Shown here: positions 1-8,250 of the stretch, piece by piece
How the letters are laid out: the number at the start of each line of letters is the position of its first letter
How positions within the stretch are numbered: the first letter of the stretch is position 1
From: Eubacterium sp. UBA5416
GTDB lineage: Bacteria > Bacillota > Clostridia > Lachnospirales > Lachnospiraceae
Direction of reading: 5' to 3'
Assembly: GCA_002409525.1 (NCBI GenBank)
Contig: DHNM01000035.1
Span: forward strand, 1-22,317
DNA: 22,317 nt
Notes under the pieces: model-generated
What the model saw: the letters and a program-made list of their open reading frames with translations, nothing else
Databases searched by the model: none
What the model was told of the DNA's origin: nothing
Program-made: the position numbers and the translations under genes

Positions 1-139
1 CCGCGCTTTGCGCTCGCGCAATCCTACAAACATTCGAATTCCGCCCTATTCGGGCTGCATTCTCATGTTTGTTCGGGTCCCAATGTTCTGCTTTTTCATG
101 CAAGCATGAAACGCAGAACCTTTTGACCCTTGTATCATA
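1..139 (-). repeat. Dispersed structured repeat, copy A (cut by the window edge)
   Basis: Read on the minus strand this matches the full-length element at 19368-19522. It begins with the terminal motif TATGATAC (as GTATCATA at 132-139), then GGGTCAAAAGG, a TTTCATG-cttg-CATGAAA hairpin, GGGACCC, and a GCCC-gaata-GGGC hairpin. It is still matching when it reaches base 1, so its other end lies outside the window. Relative to copy C the stem flanking the first hairpin is GTTCTGC/GCAGAAC instead of GCCTTGC/GCATGGC, and the last inner stem is GCGC/GCGC instead of GCAC/GTGC, so pairing is preserved. No gene is visible in 1-202. Confidence 0.85.
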
Positions 140-202
140 TCACATATTTTTTATTTCGTCATATTATTTAATTAGAATCACTACTCTAAAAAGGAGTTTT
201 GT

Positions 203-1939
203 ATGCCTAATCAGAAAATAGAGAATCTCTTAAACTTAGCGCTTGATGCTACATCCGAAGAAAGACGAAAGTCCTATCTCTTAAATATCGGTTACGAAGA
301 AGAGTATGATACCTGGGAGGTCATTGTAAATTATCAGGGTGATATCAGTTTTCTGGAAGAGCAGGGCATTGTAATCACCCGGCTGCTCGGCAATTATGCA
401 ATCCTGGTTATTCCTAGGGATCTTATAGACACAGTAGCTCTTCTTCCTCAGATCACCTATATGGAGAAGCCCAAGAATCTTGCATTTTCCGCCTATCAGG
501 GACGGGCTGTCTCCTGCATTAACCCGATGCAGCAAGACAATGTAAACGGGCTGTTCGGAAATGGCGTTCTGGTCGCATGTATTGATTCCGGCATTGATTA
601 CACGCACCAGGACTTTCGAAATGAAGATGGTACAACCCGGATCCTGCGCCTTTGGGATCAGACTATCTCTACCGGCCCCGCTCCCGAGGGTTATAACATC
701 GGAACAGAGTACACAAGAGAGCAGATTAATGAGGCTCTGGCAGGAAATCCTTCACTTGTCCCGAGTTCCGATCCCGGGGGGCACGGGACAGCAGTCATGG
801 GAATCGCGGCAGGAAATGGCCGCGCATCAGAGGGTGTCTATGCAGGTGTCGCTACTCAAAGCGACCTTGTTGTGGTCAAATTGGGAACTCCCGCTCCCAA
901 TGATTTTCCCAGCACCACACAGCTGATACGCGGCATCGATTATTGTGTCCGCCTGTCACTGTCTCTGGAGATACCCATAGCAATAAATTTAAGCTTTGGC
1001 AACAACTACGGATCTCACGACGGAGATTCTCTCATTGAAACTTATATCAGCAATGTCTCCAATCTCGGTCAAAACGTCATCTGTATCGGAAGTGGAAATG
1101 AGGGAAACGCCGGCCTGCACACCGCCGGCATCCTTCAGCTGAACTCCACCACACAAGTCGAGTTCAGCGTCGGAGACTACGAACCAGATATAAGTGTACA
1201 ACTCTGGAAATATTACGTGGATGACTTTGATATTTATCTTATCCATCCAGACGGAACCACCGTAGGTCCCGTCAATCCGGTATCCGGAACACAGAGATAC
1301 TCCCTGCCCGGAACAGATCTGCTTGTCTACTATGGTATGCCTTCCCCGTACGCTATCACTCAGGAAGTCTTTTTTGATTTTATTCCTGGGCTGAATCAGG
1401 ATTACATTCCGTCCGGAATCTGGACCTTTCGTTTGGAGCCGAGAAGAATTGTCCAGGGACCCTATAACTTCTGGCTTCCAAGCGGCGGATATGTGGGAAC
1501 AAGCACTCGATTTCTCACTCCGTTCGCAGACACAACTCTGACCATACCATCCACTGCACTCCGTGCGATCACGGTTGGCGCATATGATTCCCGTCTTCTG
1601 ACCTACGCTGATTTTTCAGGCCGGGGATATACAAGAATCATTGTCACAGAAAAACCGGACATTGTAGCTCCCGGTGTGAGGGTTACCGCTCCAAGTTCAC
1701 TCGGCGGGACACCCTATGGGGAATATACCGGAACTTCCTTTGCAACACCTTTTGTAACCGGAAGTGCCGCTCTCATGATGGAGTGGGGAATCATCCGTGG
1801 CAATGATGCATTTTTGTACGGTGAAAAGGTAAAAGCCTACCTTAGACGCGGAGCCCGGAGTCTTCCCGGTTTCAGCATCTACCCAAATCCACAGGTCGGA
1901 TTCGGAGCGCTCTGTCTCCGGGACAGCATCCCACGGTAA
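203..1939 (+). CDS. CspA/B/C-like subtilisin (S8 family), catalytically intact
   Basis: This 578-residue protein is a subtilisin-type serine protease of the Clostridial Csp group. The triad is complete: Asp128 in ACIDSGIDY, His194 in GGHGTAVMG, and Ser512 in YTGTSFATPF; the oxyanion-hole Asn is Asn299 in GSGNEGN. Residues 1 to about 100 resemble a Csp prodomain (TWEVIVNYQGDI). The segment at about 310-445, between the Asn and Ser blocks, corresponds to the jelly-roll insert of Csp proteins. There is no signal peptide, so the product is probably intracellular or, if the host sporulates, packaged in the spore. The start is supported by AAGGAG at 191-196, seven bases before the ATG. A copy of the dispersed repeat ends about 60 bases upstream. 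In C. difficile and C. perfringens, active Csp proteases process the spore cortex hydrolase pro-SleC; that role here is inference, since no sleC is in view. It is distinct from the two Ser-less paralogues at 12813-16171. Confidence 0.88.
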   Translation: MPNQKIENLLNLALDATSEERRKSYLLNIGYEEEYDTWEVIVNYQGDISFLEEQGIVITRLLGNYAILVIPRDLIDTVALLPQITYMEKPKNLAFSAYQGRAVSCINPMQQDNVNGLFGNGVLVACIDSGIDYTHQDFRNEDGTTRILRLWDQTISTGPAPEGYNIGTEYTREQINEALAGNPSLVPSSDPGGHGTAVMGIAAGNGRASEGVYAGVATQSDLVVVKLGTPAPNDFPSTTQLIRGIDYCVRLSLSLEIPIAINLSFGNNYGSHDGDSLIETYISNVSNLGQNVICIGSGNEGNAGLHTAGILQLNSTTQVEFSVGDYEPDISVQLWKYYVDDFDIYLIHPDGTTVGPVNPVSGTQRYSLPGTDLLVYYGMPSPYAITQEVFFDFIPGLNQDYIPSGIWTFRLEPRRIVQGPYNFWLPSGGYVGTSTRFLTPFADTTLTIPSTALRAITVGAYDSRLLTYADFSGRGYTRIIVTEKPDIVAPGVRVTAPSSLGGTPYGEYTGTSFATPFVTGSAALMMEWGIIRGNDAFLYGEKVKAYLRRGARSLPGFSIYPNPQVGFGALCLRDSIPR

Positions 1940-1946
1940 AAAATTA

Positions 1947-1979
1947 GAAAGAGTTTCCTATTCGAAACTCTTTCTTATT
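1947..1979. terminator. Intrinsic terminator shared by convergent genes
   Basis: A perfect 11-bp stem GAAAGAGTTTC/GAAACTCTTTC (1947-1957 with 1964-1974), six-base loop, is followed by TTATTT on the plus strand. Preceding A-rich bases give a T-rich tail on the minus strand too. It lies between the converging stops at 1939 and 1990 and probably serves both genes. Confidence 0.75.
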
Positions 1980-1989
1980 TGAAATTTCT

Positions 1990-4449
1990 TTATTTGCTGT
2001 CTCTGTAGCTGATAAAGAGATTCCCGGCAGCTGCAAACTCAGCTGTACTGTCATTCATTCCTTTTGCGTACACTTTGTTCGCCGTGGTATCATAGAGCCA
2101 GGTATTATACTGATCATATCCTACGATCAGAGCACTTCCCCCGTCTCCTGTCTTAACCATAACCGGATAACCGCGACTTACCTGATAAAGCACACTCGAT
2201 AAACTGCATCCGCTTAGATTCATCACCTTATAGGCATCGCCCAGAGTGTTTTGAATAGTAGCTTCATCAAGAGGAGCCGTTAGCAGTTCCTGCGGAATGG
2301 CACTTACATCAAGCTTCTTGTTGTCGGGCTGATTTCCCCTTTCCCATACATACTCCTGCTTTCTGTTCAGCACAATACCCATATTCTGATCCGCTTCCTG
2401 TATCGCACTTCCTGCCTTGGATGTCACGTCCAAAAGCCGTCCTTTTCCATATACATAGTACTCATCCGTGTCTTGTTTGGGAACATCTATCGTAAGAGTC
2501 GGCAGGTTTCCCTCGTCTGTGAACTTCGTTCCCAAGACAAGAAGATTTCTCGTCTTAGCAACATTTGTAAATACAAGGTTCAGCTCTGTTCCCTTTCTCT
2601 CACTGACAACCATCTTTATGCTGACTGTTTTATCATGATCCATTAGATTGTTCATAATGTGATCATTTGCAACCGGAACAAAGGCATCCCCTTCTCTCTG
2701 GACACGTATAAGTTCCATAAGCCCCTCTTGAATATTAACCTGAGACACATAGATCCCATCCTGCTGATATTCTTTGATGATCTCATCGTCAAAGCTTCGT
2801 ATATAAAGCTTATTCATAGCAAATGTTACATTCCCGGCGGCATCGTTTAGTATATCCTGATCATTTGCAACCCCATATACCAGATCTTCATTGATAAATC
2901 CTAATGCCTTAATCTTCTGCCCTTCCGGCGCCGAGATGGACAAGGTTTTCCCCGTCTCCAGACTCAGGGCCGTAATGTGTGTCGAATGGTTCTCATCCAT
3001 ATCTTCCATCCATGCCACCGATGCCTGACTCTTTGAGATCACAAAACAGTCAGACGCAATATTATCCTTTACAATCTTATAGCTGCCGTTTGTCACGTCA
3101 ACCTGGTAAAGATTTCCCTCAATATAAAGGTAAAGCTGATCCTTCTGGCTCACGTAAGAAAGAATCGACAGATTCTGTTTTAAGGACTCATAAGAATTGC
3201 TGCTGGGAATAAACAATTCCTCCTGAGACATATTTTTTTCAGCATTATAGTGATAGACAACACTTCCGACCATTCCTTCGTGGATGTCAGAGTTCATATA
3301 CCCGTATACAACAAAGGAGATATCTCCTGTCTCTGACACACGGACAATCTTAATATCATGTTCCATATTCTCGGCTCTCTCATCAATATCACCCACTTTG
3401 CCGCGGAAGCCAAAGATCTTTGTACATTTGTTAGCACTCCTATTATAAGACCAGAGGTCACCATTCACTACAAACGCCACGATATCCGCACTCTTATTGC
3501 TGAGATACTGCACATCTTTGTTCACAATCCCGAGACTGATTCCCGTACTGGTAACCACCGGAAGATTTGCGTCAAAAATCTGAGTTGCACTTCTCTCGAA
3601 ATCAAGTAAAATAACACGCGACTGGGTATAGCGCATGCGGTAAAACTCATGTACACTGTAATATTCTGTATTATCATCCGTATCTTTTGCACTAATGGTA
3701 TATTCCTGAGTTACACTTAATGTATTTTCATTTGCCTCTTTTATTACGGGAACCGCCTTCTTCACAATCTTCGGATCTAATGTTCCCCATGTCAGCTGAT
3801 CAAAATTAGAATGAATCGTGACATTGTTAAAACTACTGTTTGATGCGGTTTCATCCGGTTCCAAATAGGTCGTCAATTCACCTGCAGCATCCTTGTTCAT
3901 GCATTTTTCATAGAATTCCTGTACGAATTCTAGGTATACATCTGTATTGACACCTGCCCTCTGTACAATTCTTGTATAGTAATACACCGGATCCGATTCT
4001 CCCTCAAGGGAGACGGAAAAAGTAAGCAGATATTCCTGATTCATAAGAATAGGCGGGTCTATCTGAAAGGAGGCTTCCTTTAAGTTGTCCTTATCTTCCA
4101 GGCCCTTTACCCTGGCGTTTCCCACCAGCTCCGAACCATCCGCAGACGTCACTTCATAACTGATATCTTTGATTTTTCTCCCATAAGGATTAATCTGCAA
4201 AGTCAGTTTCTTATCCGCTGTGAGTGGAGTGAGGCCTTCCCTCATAGTAGTCCCGTCCATCTTTTTCTTGTAACCAAACATACGGTTTGCCGGCGAATCA
4301 CCCAGCTTAATGTAGGCAGTCGGCAGTGTTGATGTCTCAAAATCTCTTGTGTTTTTTTCTTTATCTCTATTAAAAAAATATGAAAATCCCGCCATAGATA
4401 CGATAAAAATGGCCAGAAGTGCAATAAATCGAATAGCACCTTTCTTCAT
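1990..4449 (-). CDS. Large membrane-anchored extracellular protein, unknown function
   Basis: This 819-residue protein is not assigned to a family here. It has one N-terminal membrane segment (about residues 6-25) after MKKGA, with no lipobox Cys, so it is probably anchored with the bulk outside the cell. Residues about 40-170 look like an all-beta domain. The middle (about 290-600) repeats short strands of the type DIVAFVVNGDLWSYN and QLYLYIEGNLYQVDV, suggesting a beta-propeller-like fold. The last 80 residues (GYPVMVK, then ALIVGYD, then WLYDTTANKVY) resemble the second half of a C39-like cysteine peptidase domain, but the His usual just before ALIVGYD is missing (GDGGSALIVGYD). The start at 4449 is preferred over an in-frame ATG 60 bases upstream because GGGAG lies seven bases before it and the membrane segment then starts at once. 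It has its own likely promoter at 4545-4573. Confidence 0.8.
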   Translation of the reverse strand: MKKGAIRFIALLAIFIVSMAGFSYFFNRDKEKNTRDFETSTLPTAYIKLGDSPANRMFGYKKKMDGTTMREGLTPLTADKKLTLQINPYGRKIKDISYEVTSADGSELVGNARVKGLEDKDNLKEASFQIDPPILMNQEYLLTFSVSLEGESDPVYYYTRIVQRAGVNTDVYLEFVQEFYEKCMNKDAAGELTTYLEPDETASNSSFNNVTIHSNFDQLTWGTLDPKIVKKAVPVIKEANENTLSVTQEYTISAKDTDDNTEYYSVHEFYRMRYTQSRVILLDFERSATQIFDANLPVVTSTGISLGIVNKDVQYLSNKSADIVAFVVNGDLWSYNRSANKCTKIFGFRGKVGDIDERAENMEHDIKIVRVSETGDISFVVYGYMNSDIHEGMVGSVVYHYNAEKNMSQEELFIPSSNSYESLKQNLSILSYVSQKDQLYLYIEGNLYQVDVTNGSYKIVKDNIASDCFVISKSQASVAWMEDMDENHSTHITALSLETGKTLSISAPEGQKIKALGFINEDLVYGVANDQDILNDAAGNVTFAMNKLYIRSFDDEIIKEYQQDGIYVSQVNIQEGLMELIRVQREGDAFVPVANDHIMNNLMDHDKTVSIKMVVSERKGTELNLVFTNVAKTRNLLVLGTKFTDEGNLPTLTIDVPKQDTDEYYVYGKGRLLDVTSKAGSAIQEADQNMGIVLNRKQEYVWERGNQPDNKKLDVSAIPQELLTAPLDEATIQNTLGDAYKVMNLSGCSLSSVLYQVSRGYPVMVKTGDGGSALIVGYDQYNTWLYDTTANKVYAKGMNDSTAEFAAAGNLFISYRDSK

Positions 4450-4544
4450 AGAACGTCTCCCTAAACTTTTATCAATAACCCCTGTATAAAAACAAATCAT
4501 CAAATTCATGATTTTATGTCAACTATGTAATGAACCTATTATCT

Positions 4545-4573
4545 ATTGTAATCGCTTTCTGTTCTTAGAGCAA
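4545..4573 (-). promoter_or_regulatory. Candidate sigma-A promoter for the 819-residue protein gene
   Basis: On the minus strand TTGCTC (4568-4573) is 17 bases from TACAAT (4545-4550). The -10 box is good and the -35 box is weak. It lies between the upstream gene's terminator and the start at 4449. A TTGACA at 4517-4522 is closer to the gene but has only TGATTT 17 bases downstream. Confidence 0.35.
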
Positions 4574-4620
4574 CAGAAAAATGAAAATTTAAGATTATTA
4601 AAGGTTTTGTAAAAGTTTCT

Positions 4621-4684
4621 TCGGAGTCAGCATCTGAAAACATATGAAAAGCACCATAAAGGATGCTTTTCTCACTGACTCCGA
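4621..4684 (-). terminator. Nested hairpin terminator after the small Arg/Tyr-tailed gene
   Basis: An outer 10-bp stem TCGGAGTCAG/CTGACTCCGA (4621-4630 with 4675-4684) encloses an inner one. On the minus strand the inner stem is AAAAGCATCC/GGTGCTTTT with a short loop and one bulged base. It starts a few bases after the stop at 4693. The inner hairpin ends in CTTTTC, a reasonable terminator. Confidence 0.6.
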
Positions 4685-4692
4685 TCAAAATG

Positions 4693-5091
4693 TTAATAAT
4701 AGTAATAGTTGCGTTGTCTGCGATGTCTGCATCTTCTGGAAAACATTTCATTAAAAAGCAGTACACCAATCAAATCTCTCAGTTCCGAATCCTGCCGCTC
4801 TTCCACCGCTTTCATTTCGTCACAATTCTCATCCTTCTGTCTCTGGTATCTGTCCTCAATTTTTCTACAGAGATTTCCCATCATTAATTTGTCGGGATAT
4901 TCATCAAACATTATACTTCCGTCATACTCCATCTGGTCACATTCCTCTTCCACTAATTTCTGAATCTCAGCGGACCTTCTGGAGTAGTAGGTCTTCATCT
5001 TCTGCAAATCCTTTTCATGTTCAAGTTCCTGTTCCATCCCGGCATATAGCGGATAAGTTGCATAAAAGGGCAGTGGTTTTTCTATATACAT
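4693..5091 (-). CDS. Small conserved-looking protein with an Arg-rich/Tyr tail, unknown function
   Basis: This 132-residue protein starts MYIEKPLPFYATYPLYAG. Its middle is helical and acidic (AEIQKLVEEECDQMEYDG), consistent with a coiled coil. It ends in an unusual tail, RRCRHRRQRNYYYY: basic followed by four tyrosines. The start at 5091 is preferred over the ATG two codons upstream (5097), because GGAG sits seven bases before the former and only one base before the latter. It is followed by a hairpin terminator and is divergent from the seven-TM gene. Tyr-rich ends occur in some spore-coat proteins, but nothing else here supports that role. I recognise no catalytic motif, signal peptide or membrane segment. 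Confidence 0.72.
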   Translation of the reverse strand: MYIEKPLPFYATYPLYAGMEQELEHEKDLQKMKTYYSRRSAEIQKLVEEECDQMEYDGSIMFDEYPDKLMMGNLCRKIEDRYQRQKDENCDEMKAVEERQDSELRDLIGVLLFNEMFSRRCRHRRQRNYYYY

Positions 5092-5169
5092 CCGCATACT
5101 CCAATCCTGGTATTACTTTACTATATGCGTAAGAATAAGCCTTTGTTCTGGAAACTCCTATTTTATCAC

Positions 5170-5198
5170 TTGCCAAATCATAGAAAACATTATAGAAT
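5170..5198 (+). promoter_or_regulatory. Likely sigma-A promoter for the seven-TM gene
   Basis: TTGCCA (5170-5175) and TAGAAT (5193-5198) are separated by 17 bases, each one base from consensus. Transcription would start near 5205, just before repeat copy B at 5207, so the repeat would be transcribed as most of the 5' leader. A TATAAT on the opposite strand (5189-5194) overlaps it and could serve the divergent small gene. Confidence 0.55.
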
Positions 5199-5206
5199 TA
5201 TCCATA

Positions 5207-5285
5207 TATGATACCAGGGTCAAAAGGCCTTGCGTTTCATGCTTACATGAAAAAGCATAACCTCGGGACCCGTAAAAACATGAAA
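5207..5285 (+). repeat. Dispersed structured repeat, copy B (first half only)
   Basis: It starts with TATGATAC (5207-5214) and continues with GGGTCAAAAGG, then TTTCATG-ctta-CATGAAA, then GGGACCC and an AACATGA-like end. Identity to copies A and C stops near 5285, before the GCCC/GGGC hairpin, so this is a half-length copy. Relative to A and C, the difference inside the main hairpin falls in its loop. The flanking stem is poorly paired here (GGCCTTGC against GCATAACC). Confidence 0.8.
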
Positions 5286-5311
5286 AGTTTATACATAAAG
5301 GAGATTTACGG

Positions 5312-6226
5312 ATGGACAGCATCATGAACATTCTGAACACATTATTCGGAAACTCACAATTTTTTACCGATTACATTAGCTCCTACACCTCTTATCTTGT
5401 CGTGGCAGCCATGATTTTTTCACTGCTCAACTGTTTTTTCGGTTATCGTTTAAGAAAATTCTGGAGTTGTATCTTTGGTCTGCTTTTAGGAATCGGAACC
5501 GGTATATCGCTTGCGGTCCACTTTAATCTTAACCCCGCAGCAGGTTTGGTTTCCGCTCTTGCAGGAGGATTGATTTTCACTGTCCTTTCCTTTCTGCTTT
5601 ATCGTATCGGAATATTTTTTCTCTGCATAGGTATTGTGATATTCACCTTGTTCCAGTTTTTCCCGATGCCGACGTTCAGTGCAATCTGTGGTTTTGTAGT
5701 ATTTGGAATTGCGATAGGATTTCTGGCTATTGTAAAGGAGCATGTTGTTGTAAGTATCATAACCGCAGTATACGGTGCCGTAGGTTCTGCCAAATCTATT
5801 CTTGAGATTTCAGGGTTCAACAGTTTCCCTCTCACCATTTTTCTAAGTATCGTACTGGCTGTTCTGGGACTGACGTTTCAGCTAAAGCCATGGAAAAGGA
5901 AGAGAAAAAGCAGAAAGAAAAAGCAAAAGATCAAGAAGCAGGCTCCCAGACCCGAGCCTTCGCATCAGCCAAAAACTCATGCCCGGCCCTCACAGTCTTC
6001 TGGCAGTGTTACAGATAAAACCAAAGTTATCGGTGACACGAAGCCCTATTATCCTTCGGACAATAGCAGATACAGATCTAACATCGCTGAGAATAACACT
6101 GATGAATCAGACCCAAAAGATAAATCCGAATTAAGTGACTCTGATTATACCGTAGATTTATCTGATGTTCGTTCCGAGATATCCAGAGAAATCCAGGATA
6201 TCTACAATGAAGAGAGTAAAGATTAA
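5312..6226 (+). CDS. Seven-TM membrane protein with a charged cytoplasmic tail (DUF4203/TMEM198-like)
   Basis: This 304-residue protein has about seven hydrophobic segments (24-45, 49-70, 74-96, 98-118, 121-141, 144-164, 172-190), small-residue rich. The arrangement resembles the DUF4203/TM7S3-TMEM198-like family of unknown function. A strongly basic stretch follows (KPWKRKRKSRKKKQKIKK, about 192-209), then a Pro/Ser linker and an acidic tail ending in EESKD. By the positive-inside rule the tail is cytoplasmic. AAAGGAG at 5297-5303 supports the start; an internal Met5 is less well placed. The gene is preceded by a repeat copy and a good promoter and followed by a strong terminator, so it is probably monocistronic. 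The family call rests on topology and general resemblance, so it is tentative; a transport or signalling role cannot be assigned. Confidence 0.8.
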   Translation: MDSIMNILNTLFGNSQFFTDYISSYTSYLVVAAMIFSLLNCFFGYRLRKFWSCIFGLLLGIGTGISLAVHFNLNPAAGLVSALAGGLIFTVLSFLLYRIGIFFLCIGIVIFTLFQFFPMPTFSAICGFVVFGIAIGFLAIVKEHVVVSIITAVYGAVGSAKSILEISGFNSFPLTIFLSIVLAVLGLTFQLKPWKRKRKSRKKKQKIKKQAPRPEPSHQPKTHARPSQSSGSVTDKTKVIGDTKPYYPSDNSRYRSNIAENNTDESDPKDKSELSDSDYTVDLSDVRSEISREIQDIYNEESKD

Positions 6227-6237
6227 GAAATCAAAAA

Positions 6238-6281
6238 AGTATGTCTGATACATTGCTGTATCCCAGACATACTCTTTTTTT
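6238..6281. terminator. Strong bidirectional intrinsic terminator
   Basis: The stem AGTATGTCTG/CAGACATACT (6238-6247 with 6264-6273) has an inner GATACA/TGTATC extension and is followed by CTTTTTTT on the plus strand. On the minus strand it is followed by a T-run from the A6 at 6233-6238. It lies between the convergent stops at 6226 and 6304. Confidence 0.88.
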
Positions 6282-6303
6282 ATTACAGGTAAATATATCA
6301 GCC

Positions 6304-7467
6304 TTATTTATACAGGTATTGACGATTGTCCGGCAGACCGATACTGTTTTTATCAATCCACTGAAATCCTGAACTGATATAAGTATCTACAGGAAGATGT
6401 GCGGCCAGACGGGCAGCCGCTACCATAGACGCAAATCCCATTCCATATGGATTCTGGCATATCATTCCATATTCTTTTCCGTTTTTGACTGCTTCCTGCT
6501 GTGCTTCTCCGGAATCAAATCCAATCAGCTTTACCTTGTCATTATCTGCCTCTTCCATAGCATCCATCACCCCGACTGCCATATTTTCATTCGTACCAAA
6601 ATAGCCGGATAACTCTGGATGATCCATTAATACTTTTGATACTATTTCTTTTACAGTCTTATCTTCACTCTCATAAGAAGTCTCGACTATTTTTATATCC
6701 GGATGATTATTCGTCATTTCCTCTGTAAATCCCTTAACACGGTCAATACTGCTCTGGGCCGTGGCCTGATGTGCCATAACGGCAACTTCACCGGAATTAC
6801 CGACTACATCGCTCATCTTTTTTGCAGCTTCCACTCCCGCATTGTAATTGTTCGTTGCACACGCTGCCGCAATCAGATTGTTTTCTACACCTGAATCAAT
6901 AATCACCACAGGTATCCCATTTTCCTGGGCTGTTTCCAGCTGTGCATTGCAAGACTGCATATCTACCGCCGAAAGACAGAGAATGGTAGGATTATCTGCC
7001 AGCACCGCATCTATAATGTTGATCTGTGAATCCACATCCGAGTTATTTGCAGGTCCCTCAAAAGTAAGACGAACCTTATCATTACCCGTATATCCTAACT
7101 CTTCATTTAATTTCTTAATGGCCATTTCGGACCCTTTTTTTACATTATTCCAGTAACTGGAATTCAACCCTTTTGCGACAACAGCGATATAAGTTCCTTT
7201 TTCCACAGGCAGATCTTTTATCGTTGTATAATCGGCTGTCAGTTCCTGTGAATTTGAAAGCGTAACCTTTATATCTTCTTCCGGCTCCTTTGTTGGTTTC
7301 ACGGCCTCTGTTGGCTTGACAGTTTCTGTCGGAGTAGGAGCTGCTGTTACTGTCGGCTTCCCGGTCGGTGGTGCAGCCGCCTGCCCACCATCTTTTTTGT
7401 TTCCACATCCCGAAATAAAAACCGTTAGAAGAAGTGCTGTTGCTCCTATGCTTCGTAAATACTTCAT
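6304..7467 (-). CDS. Sugar-type ABC substrate-binding lipoprotein (periplasmic binding protein, RbsB-like)
   Basis: This 387-residue protein is an extracellular solute receptor. It has a lipoprotein signal peptide with lipobox FISGC (Cys21), then a Thr/Pro-rich linker (about 31-63, repeats of KPTE/APTPTE type). The binding domain starts at about 92 with TYIAVVAKGLNSSYWNNV. Further typical type-1 periplasmic-binding motifs are VVIIDSGV, GYFGTNENMAVGVMDAM and KLIGFDSG. Such proteins bind sugars such as ribose, xylose or galactose, or autoinducer-2; the ligand cannot be read here. There is no permease or ATPase gene beside it, so it either serves a distant transporter or acts as a receptor. It lies 51 bases after the RluA-type gene on the same strand with no terminator between, suggesting co-transcription. 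AAAAGGAG lies 12 bases before the ATG, slightly far. Confidence 0.88.
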   Translation of the reverse strand: MKYLRSIGATALLLTVFISGCGNKKDGGQAAAPPTGKPTVTAAPTPTETVKPTEAVKPTKEPEEDIKVTLSNSQELTADYTTIKDLPVEKGTYIAVVAKGLNSSYWNNVKKGSEMAIKKLNEELGYTGNDKVRLTFEGPANNSDVDSQINIIDAVLADNPTILCLSAVDMQSCNAQLETAQENGIPVVIIDSGVENNLIAAACATNNYNAGVEAAKKMSDVVGNSGEVAVMAHQATAQSSIDRVKGFTEEMTNNHPDIKIVETSYESEDKTVKEIVSKVLMDHPELSGYFGTNENMAVGVMDAMEEADNDKVKLIGFDSGEAQQEAVKNGKEYGMICQNPYGMGFASMVAAARLAAHLPVDTYISSGFQWIDKNSIGLPDNRQYLYK

Positions 7468-7518
7468 TCCCTATATATACTCCTTTTCTGCTTTTTCTCT
7501 TTGACCCTATGATCATTC

Positions 7519-8220
7519 TTATTGTCTTTTCAGTTCCTCCAAAAAAGGACGGAAGATAACATTTTCCGGATTGATCTGAAATTTCAGTTCCTGATTTGTC
7601 ACCGGATGAAAAAACTTTAGTTTATATGCACAAAGCGCCAGCTGTTCACCATCTATGTAATCCTCATTATATTTTCTATCGCCGCAAAGCGGCATATCTG
7701 CATGGGACATCTGAACCCGAATCTGATGATGGCGCCCTGTCTTCAAACTAATGGAAAGTAGTGCCCTTCCGCTTTGGTCATCACCTGTCAGCATCTGATA
7801 GCTGAGTATCGCTCTTTTTGCGCCAGGTGTATTTTTTGTTACAACCTCCGATTTATTACTGCTTTTTTTCTTTAATAAATAATCCCGAAGCGTTCCCTCT
7901 AATATTTTAGGTGCATTTTCAGCAACTGCAAGATAATCTTTTTTTATCTGATTTTTTACCATCTGATCATTCAGCTTTTTCGCCGAATCACGGTTCTTTG
8001 CGAACATAAGAATACCCTCTACCGGCTGATCCAGCCGATGAATCACAGCGAGATATGGAGTTCTTCTTTTTTCGGTATTTCCAATCGCAAGATAATTCAG
8101 CAACAGGTGTTCCAAATCCATTTTTCCGATGCCCACATGCTGTACCGGTGTCCCTGCATGTTTTCTGATCACCAGAATGTCTTCATCTTCCCACAATATA
8201 TCATTCAAATCTAAGTCCAT
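7519..8220 (-). CDS. RluA-family pseudouridine synthase, short form without S4 domain
   Basis: This 233-residue enzyme should convert specific uridines in rRNA or tRNA to pseudouridine. The family motif is VIHRLDQPVEGILMFAK, with catalytic Asp64 in HRLD. The later KTGRHHQIRVQMSH and LCGDRKY motifs are also typical of RluA-type enzymes. The protein begins directly with the catalytic domain (DILWEDEDILVIRKHAGTPV) and lacks the N-terminal S4 RNA-binding domain of RluC/RluD, so it belongs with the short RluA-like forms. The target site cannot be told from sequence. GAGGAG lies nine bases before the ATG. A likely promoter is at 8251-8279, and the gene leads a probable two-gene unit with the binding lipoprotein. 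Confidence 0.9.
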   Translation of the reverse strand: MDLDLNDILWEDEDILVIRKHAGTPVQHVGIGKMDLEHLLLNYLAIGNTEKRRTPYLAVIHRLDQPVEGILMFAKNRDSAKKLNDQMVKNQIKKDYLAVAENAPKILEGTLRDYLLKKKSSNKSEVVTKNTPGAKRAILSYQMLTGDDQSGRALLSISLKTGRHHQIRVQMSHADMPLCGDRKYNEDYIDGEQLALCAYKLKFFHPVTNQELKFQINPENVIFRPFLEELKRQ

Positions 8221-8250
8221 TTTTATCTACTCCTCAACCCCAATGATATA

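Noticed and set aside
561..926. Open frame of 121 codons in another frame of the first subtilisin gene
   Set aside because: It overlaps the Asp and His blocks of the protease in a different frame, and its translation has no protein-like character.
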